Source of the DNA: an uncultured bacterium
GTDB taxonomy: Bacteria; Cyanobacteriota; Vampirovibrionia; Gastranaerophilales; Gastranaerophilaceae
Length of the DNA stretch: 32,858 bases
Assembly: GCA_900547155.1 (NCBI GenBank)
Contig: URFH01000030.1
Coordinates: forward strand, 1 to 32,858
Direction: 5' to 3'
In this document: piece by piece, positions 15,800-23,300 of the stretch
How positions within the stretch are numbered: position 1 is the stretch's first letter
How the letters are laid out: every line of letters begins with the position of its first letter
The notes under the pieces: model-generated
Database searches by the model: none
Told to the model about the DNA's origin: nothing
The model's input: the letters and a program-made list of their open reading frames with translations, nothing else
Translations under genes and position numbers: made by a program

Positions 15800-16459
15800 T
15801 TATCTTGCTACCCTGCCCCACCAGCAGACTTCGCCAATGATTCCGAAATCAAATTCCAAATCCTTTGAAAGATTGATTTCAAAACTGCGGTATTTTTCAT
15901 TGTCGGATACTACACGAATCGTGCTCGGGGGGATTTTTTGGAGCCTTTTTGCGTAAAGCTGCCCGTCAATTCGTACGCAGTAGATTTTTCCATCATGAAC
16001 CTCTTTTTTTGACAAATCCACAAGCAAACTGTCGCCACCCTCAATCGTGGGCAGCATGCTGTCGCCCTGCGCAAAAATCATCTCGGTTTTGCTTGTGTTT
16101 ACGCCCAAATCCCTTGCAAGTTTTTTGCTTATTGAGTAAGTTGCGGTTTGTGTCTCATTATAAACTGTCACCCCGTAGCCCAAACTTGCCGTAACTTCGC
16201 CGCGAACGGGTATAGCAAGGCAATCTTCATCAGAAACTTCAAGCTGGTTCAAAAATTTCGTCCCAACACCTGTAAGAAACCAATTTACGTTTATATGTAA
16301 CTTTTGTACAAGCGCATTTAAAAATTTCTGGTTCGGGGGTGCTTCATCTCTTTCGTAGCCTCCGATAGTTCTGGCCGGAATTTCCAGTTTTTCCCCCAAT
16401 TCTGTTACAGTAAGATTAAGTTCTTTCTTGATTTCCTTCAACCTTTGTCCGGTAGTCAT
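15800..16459 (-). CDS. CI/LexA-like repressor (XRE helix-turn-helix plus S24 peptidase)
   Basis: This 219-residue protein has an XRE-type helix-turn-helix at about 5-60 (TVTELGEKLEIPARTIGGYERDE). An S24 peptidase domain spans about 80-215. The catalytic pair is visible: Ser134 in GDSML and Lys171 in YAKRL, so RecA-stimulated self-cleavage is expected, as in phage repressors. The hinge reads PVRGEVTASLGYG, with Ala-Ser where Ala-Gly is usual, so cleavage efficiency is uncertain. AGAGG lies 6 nt before the ATG. It is divergent from three small plus-strand genes and separated from them by palindromic sites, the layout of a phage immunity region. No integrase or structural phage gene is nearby, so this may be a remnant or a small element. 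Confidence 0.93.
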   Translation of the reverse strand: MTTGQRLKEIKKELNLTVTELGEKLEIPARTIGGYERDEAPPNQKFLNALVQKLHINVNWFLTGVGTKFLNQLEVSDEDCLAIPVRGEVTASLGYGVTVYNETQTATYSISKKLARDLGVNTSKTEMIFAQGDSMLPTIEGGDSLLVDLSKKEVHDGKIYCVRIDGQLYAKRLQKIPPSTIRVVSDNEKYRSFEINLSKDLEFDFGIIGEVCWWGRVAR

Positions 16460-16504
16460 ATATGCCTCTTTGTTAATAAATGTTACATGATATAGTAAAA
16501 TTTC

Positions 16505-16533
16505 TTGACTTAAATTACATCATTATGTAAGAT
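16505..16533 (+). promoter_or_regulatory. Rightward promoter with embedded perfect operator
   Basis: TTGACT (16505-16510) and TAAGAT (16528-16533) are 17 bp apart. The perfect palindrome TTACAT-CATT-ATGTAA (16515-16530) fills the spacer and enters the -10, so a bound repressor would block it. Another TTACAT half-site lies at 16483-16488. Confidence 0.6.
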
Positions 16534-16583
16534 GATATTTATATAAATACTTTGTAAACAATAATATCATGAGCTTTGATTAG

Positions 16584-16611
16584 TTTTACATTTGTGCGTC
16601 AAAATGTAAAA
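16584..16611. promoter_or_regulatory. Second operator-like pair TTTTACAT-N12-ATGTAAAA
   Basis: This perfect 8-bp inverted pair uses the same TTACAT/ATGTAA half-sites with a wider spacer. It lies downstream of the rightward promoter and could be an auxiliary repressor site. Confidence 0.4.
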
Positions 16612-16691
16612 AATCTTTGCGAAAATTTTTCTAAAGTTTACAAAAAACAGGACAAAATACTTACAAATTAATCATGGTGTAACATCTAAAA

Positions 16692-16712
16692 CCGCATTGT
16701 GTGCGGATTTTT
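16692..16712 (+). terminator. Hairpin with T-run in the leader of the small-gene operon
   Basis: CCGCA-TTGTG-TGCGG is followed by ATTTTT. It lies about 25 nt before the first gene and after the predicted promoter, so it could attenuate the operon. Confidence 0.45.
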
Positions 16713-16736
16713 CAATACCAAGAAGGGAAAGAATGT

Positions 16737-16970
16737 ATGTTGGGGTACATAAGGAAATTTATTGACGAAAAACGTGAAACAGAAGCCAGAATTGCTTTTA
16801 GAAATAAAATGGAAATCATTGACAGGATGGAAGCGTACTATATTGCGGTGCAAAACGGCGATGTTGACTTCAATCCGCGTTATCTTGCCATTCAGGATTT
16901 TTGGAACGCCAAGAAAAGCGGACGCCTTGACCGGTTGAACCGGATTAAGGGCAGAAAGTATGACAGATAA
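16737..16970 (+). CDS. Small protein 1 of the phage-like module
   Basis: This 77-residue basic, helical protein matches no family I know. The ATG at 16737 follows AAGGGA by 8 nt; an earlier GTG in frame lies within the leader hairpin and is unlikely. It is the first of three overlapping genes facing away from the repressor, a position held in phages by early regulators such as Cro or CII. No helix-turn-helix is obvious (about 10-45 is a charged helix, EKRETEARIAFRNKMEIIDR). It overlaps the next gene by 11 nt. Confidence 0.6.
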   Translation: MLGYIRKFIDEKRETEARIAFRNKMEIIDRMEAYYIAVQNGDVDFNPRYLAIQDFWNAKKSGRLDRLNRIKGRKYDR

Positions 16971-17160
16971 AGAGAAAATCCGCCAGCTTGAATGGATAGC
17001 GGGCGAGAGTATCGGGATTCTGGTGGAAAATGAAATCTGCACGGGCTGCAAAATATTTCACAACCGTGATTATCGCTGCAAAAGCGGCAATTTTTGTGCG
17101 GATTTGATATATGAGGGACTTTTGGAAAAATTAAGGGGGAATCAGGGGAATGAAGATTGA
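16960..17160 (+). CDS. Small Cys-rich protein 2 of the phage-like module
   Basis: This 66-residue protein has four Cys residues in the order CTGC, then RC, then FC (C27, C30, C40, C46), which could form a small zinc site. I do not recognise the family. AAGGG precedes the ATG inside the end of the previous gene, and it overlaps the next gene by 11 nt, so the three are translated from one message. Small zinc-binding proteins are common in phage early regions, but the function here is unknown. Confidence 0.6.
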   Translation: MTDKEKIRQLEWIAGESIGILVENEICTGCKIFHNRDYRCKSGNFCADLIYEGLLEKLRGNQGNED

Positions 17161-17365
17161 CGAAAAGGAGAAAAAAAGAATTATTGAGATGATTCTGAAA
17201 GGTTACACGAATGTGGAAATTTCTGCACATATGGGATACAGCCCTGCGAGCGTAAAACGCCGTTTAAAAGAAATTTATAAAAGCTATAACGTGGAAAACA
17301 GGATAGGATTGGTTACAAAACAGGTTACGGGGGTGGTGGCACAAAAACTCTTATTTAACAAATGA
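17150..17365 (+). CDS. LuxR/GerE-type helix-turn-helix protein
   Basis: This 71-residue protein is essentially a stand-alone DNA-binding domain. GYTNVEISAHMGYSPASVKRRLKEIYKSYNV-type sequence (19-49) has the pattern of the LuxR C-terminal helix-turn-helix, followed by NRIGLV as in NarL/GerE. Without a receiver domain it resembles short phage or sporulation-type regulators or a sigma region 4 mimic. AAGGGGGA lies 9 nt before the ATG. Probably it activates later genes of the element or opposes the repressor. A 29-codon reading overlaps its stop (ATGA at 17362), but nothing supports it. Confidence 0.75.
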   Translation: MKIDEKEKKRIIEMILKGYTNVEISAHMGYSPASVKRRLKEIYKSYNVENRIGLVTKQVTGVVAQKLLFNK

Positions 17366-17500
17366 ATTATTTGCTTATTTTGTCCGGAAAAGTTCGTGAT
17401 AAGCGGCATTTTGCCGCCTGTCCGGCTATTTTCGGCGGCGGAAATGATTGAGTATCATTTTGTGAAAGGCAAGATTCGGCTAAAAGCGGTCGGATTTGAG

Positions 17501-17537
17501 AAAAAGGCTTCCCGCGGGAAGCCTTTTTGGATTTTTT
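17501..17537. terminator. Bidirectional terminator
   Basis: The perfect palindrome AAAAAGGCTTCCC-GC-GGGAAGCCTTTTT is followed by GGATTTTTT on the plus strand and by a T-run on the minus strand. It can close both the small-gene operon and the convergent Hsp20-like gene. Confidence 0.9.
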
Positions 17538-18057
17538 AATCTTCAATAGGAAGTGTTATTATGTATTTGCCTTTGACTTTTTCTTTGGTCACAGCTTTGG
17601 GATTGATTTTTTCGGGAAGCATGAAACTTTGTGAAAATGCGTAATCTGTTTCAGAATTGCGTTTTTTGGACATTTTTTCACCATAAATGCTTATCCTGTC
17701 GGGCGTAATATCGGTTTTTATGTTCGAGGGCTCGCCGTTAAAGGGTTTTAGGTCAACAACTATCTTGTAAGTATCATCTTTTTTGAATGTTTGGACGACG
17801 GGCGTGTTTGGGGGAAGCAGCGTTGAAAGGTCAATTGCCTCCATTTCGTCGAACATTTTGTCCTGTTCCCTCAAAACATTGTCAATATTGTGAATAGGGC
17901 GTACAGGCGTGTAATATTTGTGATGTGCGCGGTCTAAAAGATAGTAGCTTGCCAGATAACAGCCCAGAAACACAGCCAGCAGCAAAAGTGCGAATTTTAG
18001 CCAGTCCTGTTTTCCGCAATCACAACTTATGAATTTTTTTTCTCCGTTTTCGTCCAT
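17536..18057 (-). CDS. Membrane-anchored Hsp20/alpha-crystallin-like protein
   Basis: From the preferred start the protein has 173 residues. A transmembrane helix lies at about 18-40 (WLKFALLLLAVFLGCYLASYY). An alpha-crystallin-like domain follows at about 88-172: TYKIVVDLKPF, ISIYGEK, SQSFMLPEKI and GKYIITLPIE are the strand pattern of small heat-shock proteins. Classical Hsp20 proteins are soluble, so a membrane anchor is unusual. Three starts compete: ATG at 18057 with AAGGAGG 5 nt upstream (best), ATG at 18078 after AAAGGGG, and TTG at 18099 after GGAGG. A short Cys motif (SCDCG) precedes the helix. The likely role is protecting membrane or periplasmic proteins, depending on topology. Confidence 0.8.
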   Translation of the reverse strand: MDENGEKKFISCDCGKQDWLKFALLLLAVFLGCYLASYYLLDRAHHKYYTPVRPIHNIDNVLREQDKMFDEMEAIDLSTLLPPNTPVVQTFKKDDTYKIVVDLKPFNGEPSNIKTDITPDRISIYGEKMSKKRNSETDYAFSQSFMLPEKINPKAVTKEKVKGKYIITLPIED

Positions 18058-18216
18058 TTGAACCTCCTTTTTCGGCATATTAGCCCCTTTGTGCGGCAAA
18101 AATATCCTCCGTTTGTACGTCTTTGGGGGTAATTTTTTTTAATAATCTGGTCTATACAATGGATTCGCAAAACTTAACAAAACTTTATAATAAAACTAAA
18201 TTGGGGAGAAGTATAA

Positions 18217-18687
18217 ATGAATACGATTCAAACAGGCTCTGAAAATTTATTGGATAAACTCGCCTCGAGCGCGCAAAAGTATATTTCCAAAATGCAAAAC
18301 GAGGATGATAAAGCGTTTGCCGATTTTTTAAAGGATAATTTTGACACAATTGATGAAAATAAGGACAGTTTGCTTTCAAAGCAGGAAATTACTACTGCCG
18401 TAAGCAAGGAAAACCAGAATCCGGCTATCCAAAAAATTCTTCAAAACAAAAACATTGAAAGCATAATCTCAAACCTCGACGCAAACCATGACGCTTCTAT
18501 TTCCAAAAAAGAGGTGGATTCGGACTCAAATCTGGGCGATATTTTTAAATCTGCTTACAAGGATTTGAAAAATGACGTCGGTCTGAAAAATACAGCGCTG
18601 AATCTCACGAACAAAGTTGCGCAGGCTTATTTTTTGAATGATTCTTTCCGTTCGGCCGCTACATCGGCTATAAATCTGGTTTTATAA
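18217..18687 (+). CDS. EF-hand calcium-binding protein
   Basis: This 156-residue protein carries two canonical 12-residue EF-hand loops: DENKDSLLSKQE (46-57) and DANHDASISKKE (88-99), with Asp at 1, Asn at 3, Asp at 5 and Glu at 12. The pairing suggests true calcium binding of the calmodulin/calerythrin type. No signal peptide is present. GGGGAGAAG lies 7 nt before the ATG and TATAAT (18186-18191) is a likely -10 without a clear -35. A terminator follows, so it is a single-gene unit. The target is unknown. Confidence 0.88.
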   Translation: MNTIQTGSENLLDKLASSAQKYISKMQNEDDKAFADFLKDNFDTIDENKDSLLSKQEITTAVSKENQNPAIQKILQNKNIESIISNLDANHDASISKKEVDSDSNLGDIFKSAYKDLKNDVGLKNTALNLTNKVAQAYFLNDSFRSAATSAINLVL

Positions 18688-18710
18688 GCATTCATCAAGA
18701 GAGGAAAACG

Positions 18711-18739
18711 AAAGCGAAGGCAGCCTGTCTTCGCTTTTT
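18711..18739 (+). terminator. Terminator of the EF-hand gene
   Basis: AAAGCGAAG-N9-CTTCGCTTT followed by a run of T residues. Confidence 0.8.
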
Positions 18740-18790
18740 GTCATGTATGGCTAACCGTCAGGGGCAATCTTTAATCTATTAGTTTCAAAT

Positions 18791-20302
18791 ATGCTTTCAA
18801 ATATGAAACGTTTCATGATAGCAATACTTGTGAGCATATTTGCATGCATTGTTCTCCCGCAGCCGGCAAAAGCCGATGACGGGCTTATCTGGAATTATAA
18901 AAATGACGATTTTCTTGATTATTTGAAAAATGATGATGAAAAAAAGCTAATCGAGCGTCAAAAAAAACTGGATGATGAAATCAGGCGGGCATTAAACGTA
19001 AACCTGCTGCCCGTGAACCTTGAGGATTGCATTACCATAATGCTAAAAAACAGCTCCACCCTAAAAATCGCCAAGGAAAACAAGGAAGAGGCAAAATGGA
19101 CTTACGCAAATTCAATGACTTTTCTGCTTCCTGACTTTTACTATCGCTACCAGATTCAGGATGTAAGGGGTGAAATCCTTGTAGGCAGCGTATTGCCCGT
19201 AAGATTGCATGTAAATCCGGTTTACAGCGGTTTTAGTGTGACATATCCGATTTTGAGCGACTGGGGGCAGTTTTTTCAGGCAGCAAGCAGCCGCAGCCTC
19301 TACAAAGCAGCGGAACACAGGCTTAACAGAACCCGCGAAGAGCTGCTAAAGAATGTTGCAACCAGCTATTATGAACTTTTGCAGGCAAAATTAAATATTG
19401 AAGTGTTGATTATAAACCTGCGCGACAGACAGGAGCAGCTCCGTTTAATGCAGGCGCGCCACCAGATAGGCGTTGGCACAAAATATGACGTCTTGAGGGC
19501 GCAGGCAGAGCTTGCAAAGTCAAAAATGGAGCTCATAAACTCCCTTAATTCACTGCGTTTGAAACAGGCTTCTCTGGCAGATGCAATGGGGCTTGATGTA
19601 ATGATTGCTGTTTATCCGATGGAGGGCGCTGTTCAGCCTGTTGAGCTGGTTGAAAAAAAGTATGATATAGAAAACCTCTACAAAGTTGCGCTTTCTTTGA
19701 GGCAGGATGTCAAAGCAAAAGAGCGTGAAATAATGTCGCTAAATTACCTGAGAAAGAAGAATTACGCTGATTTTGCACCTCAGGTTGCCCTTACGTATGA
19801 TTATGCACGCCAGGGAACGTTGCAGCTAGGTACTTTGCGCCCCAGTACGACATGGGGGCTTGCTGCGGTAATTCCGCTGGGCAAAAGGCTGGGTGTCGGA
19901 ACTATGACGCAGGAAAAAGCCGATGCCGCAAAGCTAAAAGCCGCACAATACGAGCTTCGCAAGCTGAAAGGCGACGTAAAACAGTATATTTTGACCTCTT
20001 ATTATGACTCAATGTCGGCTCTTGAAAAAATTGAAGCAAATAAAAAAGAAGTAGAGGCGGCAGATGAGGGTGTAAGGTTTGCACTGGTGGGATTTGAGGT
20101 CGGAAATAACGATTTTCTTGATGTTTTGGATTCTCAAGCAACAAAAACGCAGGCGCGTGTGCAGCTGATTAATTCAACGATTGAGTATAACAAAGCACAG
20201 GTTACGCTTTTATACGAATCGGGCATTATTTCCCCCAAAACGCTTCTCAGGTGCTACAAAACGCCATCTGTTCTGAATCAGAAGTACCGTTTTGAAGAAT
20301 AA
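18791..20302 (+). CDS. TolC-family outer-membrane efflux protein
   Basis: This 503-residue protein has a signal peptide (about 1-28, ending PAKA) and two OEP-type helical repeats (roughly 75-265 and 295-490) with QLRLMQARHQIGVGTKYDVLRAQAELAKSK-type and VGFEVGNNDFLDVLDSQATKTQARV-type signatures. TolC homologues form trimeric channels for efflux pumps or type I secretion. No periplasmic adaptor or pump gene is next to it. The start region contains a small tandem duplication (TTTCAAATATG twice, 18784-18805), giving two in-frame ATGs 12 nt apart, neither with a clear Shine-Dalgarno sequence. The giant effector-like gene follows 89 nt downstream, but a transport link is speculative. Confidence 0.93.
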   Translation: MLSNMKRFMIAILVSIFACIVLPQPAKADDGLIWNYKNDDFLDYLKNDDEKKLIERQKKLDDEIRRALNVNLLPVNLEDCITIMLKNSSTLKIAKENKEEAKWTYANSMTFLLPDFYYRYQIQDVRGEILVGSVLPVRLHVNPVYSGFSVTYPILSDWGQFFQAASSRSLYKAAEHRLNRTREELLKNVATSYYELLQAKLNIEVLIINLRDRQEQLRLMQARHQIGVGTKYDVLRAQAELAKSKMELINSLNSLRLKQASLADAMGLDVMIAVYPMEGAVQPVELVEKKYDIENLYKVALSLRQDVKAKEREIMSLNYLRKKNYADFAPQVALTYDYARQGTLQLGTLRPSTTWGLAAVIPLGKRLGVGTMTQEKADAAKLKAAQYELRKLKGDVKQYILTSYYDSMSALEKIEANKKEVEAADEGVRFALVGFEVGNNDFLDVLDSQATKTQARVQLINSTIEYNKAQVTLLYESGIISPKTLLRCYKTPSVLNQKYRFEE

Positions 20303-20306
20303 TTTT

Positions 20307-20321
20307 GTAACGAATTGTTAC
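20307..20321. promoter_or_regulatory. Palindrome GTAAC-N5-GTTAC before the giant gene
   Basis: A perfect inverted repeat in the short gap between tolC-like and giant genes. The left arm, TGTAACGA, recurs before the MerR-like gene (25760) and the autotransporter gene (29317). It may be a shared regulator site. Confidence 0.3.
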
Positions 20322-20391
20322 TTTGCTGCTGTTTTCTCTAAATTTTTTGCTGCAACTTGCCGATAAAACTAATGAAGGCGGAAGAAAAGTA

Positions 20392-23300
20392 ATGACTTTT
20401 GTTAATAAATCGGAAATAGCAAGGCAAATAGCTTCAGCAGAAGGACTTTCGGGTGCAGCTCTGGAAAGCCGCGCAAAAACCCTTGAAAGCTTGAGCGAAA
20501 AAGCCCTGAATGAAAAGCTCCAATCGACTTTGAACGGCAGCGCGCAGAAATCTGAGGAATTGGAATCTGATGGCTGGGATTACCTCGGAGTGGAGGTCGA
20601 GGGTAAAAAATCTTTGCCTGAAAAGGATTTCGGGCTGCTTCAACCGCTGAGTTATGAAGAATCAAAAGATTTGGCGCTAAATTCGCTTTTTCAAGATACC
20701 GAAACCGGCATGAAACTGCTGACAAACACGGATAACGGAGCTGTAAGCAAACTATATGAATCCTGGAAACAGTGTGAGGGCTCTTTTCTTTCTCTGCCGT
20801 CGACTGTCAGGGCTATACATTTGCAGGAAAAATCAAATTTAATCTTAGAAGAAGCCAGAGCCGGCCGGCTCACAAAAAATTCCTACTATGAAATGCTTAA
20901 AGGAACTCTTCTGGAAATATATCCGAGTGTTGAGTCAAAATCTGATGAAGAAAAACAAGAATTAGCAGAAAAAATAGGCACTTTGAGCCCGTCAAAGCTA
21001 AAACGCTGGCAGGACAATGTTCTTCGCTTGCCCAGAGAGGGTACGGAGCGCTATGCTGACGCTGTTAGGGAATTTGAAAACCTTTTTGAAATGGAAACTA
21101 CCGATGAGGAAACAAAAATCGTCAAAAACGGCGACGGTCAAACCCTGCTGAACGAAACAAAACGCCTACCAAAGCCACAGTATGAGCTAAAATCCGGCAC
21201 AGGCGATGAAATTTTGACTTTTGAACAGGCTTACAGGCTTGAGCGCGGAATTGAGTTTTCGCAGGAGAAAGTTACCGAATTTAGCGAAAAAAGTATGATT
21301 TACCAGCTTGTGGAATCCAAGGGCAGGGAGCTCGATGAGATAAAATCTGCCCTAAAATCGCCGCTGGCGCTTGTTAAGGGCAATTCCCAATCCGCAGTTC
21401 CTCCGGAAGTTATTGAGCGTTCAAATCAACAGCTGGAAACCGCCCTCTACAGCTCTTTAGCTTCATTGTACGGTGATGATGAAAAGGCTTTGAATAAAGG
21501 GTTGCAGGATTTGTCGGGATTTGAGGGGCTTGTTTTTGAAAACGGACGCCTGAAAAACAAAGTAAAATCCCCGAACCCGCTTTTTGGCGAAAATATGCCC
21601 GTTCCTTATGCACAGGCAGCCGAAAATGTAATAAAAAGCCTCGACAAAAACTACAATGCCCTGCTAAACGGCAAATCCCGCGAACAATACGCTGAAGAAT
21701 ATGCCCGGAGCTACGCAGAGGCGTACGGAAAAAACAACGCCTCAAAACTTGCCAGGGCATATATAAATGACCAGCAGGAAGCCGTCCAGAGCATTCGTTC
21801 GGGCGTGGAATATCTGGGTGCGGGGCTTATGGTCGGCGGAATGCTTGTATTTCCTCCGGCGGCGCTCGTCGGTGGCGGAATTTCTACATTTGGCGGGGCC
21901 GGAATCGAACTTTTAGACGAATCCACAAAAAAACGTCCGGATTCAGAAAAAATAGATGAATTGAAAAAAGAAATGTTTACCAACGGGCTCCTTATGGGCG
22001 TTGGTATGGGCGCAAGCAAGGTCGGTCAGGCTATATTTGCAAGAGCAGCTAATTCCTCAATGCTTGCTATAAGCGCTGCAACCGTTGCAGATTACGGTGT
22101 AGATATTGCGATTAGTCTGGTGGGTGATTTAGCTTTGACAGGACAGATAAGCCTTGAGGGCGAGGGTTTTTCACAGGCTATGGCGCTTATTGCCGGTCAT
22201 AAAAATAAAATTGTGAAATATGTGCGAAAAGGCGCTCATTCTGCAATGAATTTTGCTTCTTCGGCCATTTCTCCGCGAAAAACAGCTTATATTTCCCGAA
22301 TGTCCAAATTTACGGATTCTTCCGGAAAGCCTGTTTTCAGCGATTTTGCCCTGAAACAAATGGCGAAAACCTATGGTGAAAAAAATTTGGACAAAATCCC
22401 CCGGATTTATGAAAAAGTCATGGAAAAAACCGACAATATTGAGGTTTTTAATGAAGCTATTTCAAATCCCGCGATTGCCAAATCTAAAAATCTGAAACTT
22501 CTTGAAGATATTTTGAATGTGAATGATGAAAATGCGTCTGCCGGAGAGTTTAAAAGGCTTTTCGCAAGTATAAATGAAAAAAATGTTGAATATTATGAAA
22601 CCATTGTCGACGCGGTAAAAAAACGCGGGAATGACAGTGAAATTTACAGAATTATGCAGGCTGCGGATTGGGTAAATAAAGAAAATTTTCCGGCGCTGAA
22701 AAAGGCGCTTGAAGCAAAATCTCCCGATGGAAATTACAAGCTTTTCATCTCTGATATTCCTTATTTTTGTAAACAAAATTACAAAATATACGGTTCGGAC
22801 AAACTTTCCGAGGAAACGAAAGATTTCTTGCTTTGCAGGCACCTTGCCACTGAAGAGATTTGTACCGCAATTGAAGTGTGCCCGAAAGATTCAAAGTTCA
22901 TAAAAGAGCTGAATTCTGCCAATTCTGATGATTTTGATGTAAAAAAACTCGAAAAACTTGCCATTGAGGCTATTGAAGAAGATGTTTTGCGCATTGCACC
23001 CGACAAAAAGCTCAAAAACAAGCTCAATACGTATTTTAACGATGAAGCTGTCAATAAAAGAATTAGTTCTGTAGAAATACACGATTATCTTACAGGTATA
23101 GACCAAATTTCCGACCCGACATTGAAAATTTCTGCCAGAAGAAACTTTGACGCAGCAATTGACGGGATTTTGCTGAATTCCGGCAAGGATTTCGGCGCCA
23201 ATCTCACAGAAATCAATGAGATGATAAAACTGGATGAGATTTTGAGCGGAAAAAGACCTGCGGATGGCACTGTCGAGGAGTATTTTGAAAAATTACGGCA

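Noticed and set aside
17362..17451. 29-codon reading overlapping the LuxR-type gene by ATGA
   Set aside because: Too short to support; it crosses hairpin-forming sequence and has no recognisable product.
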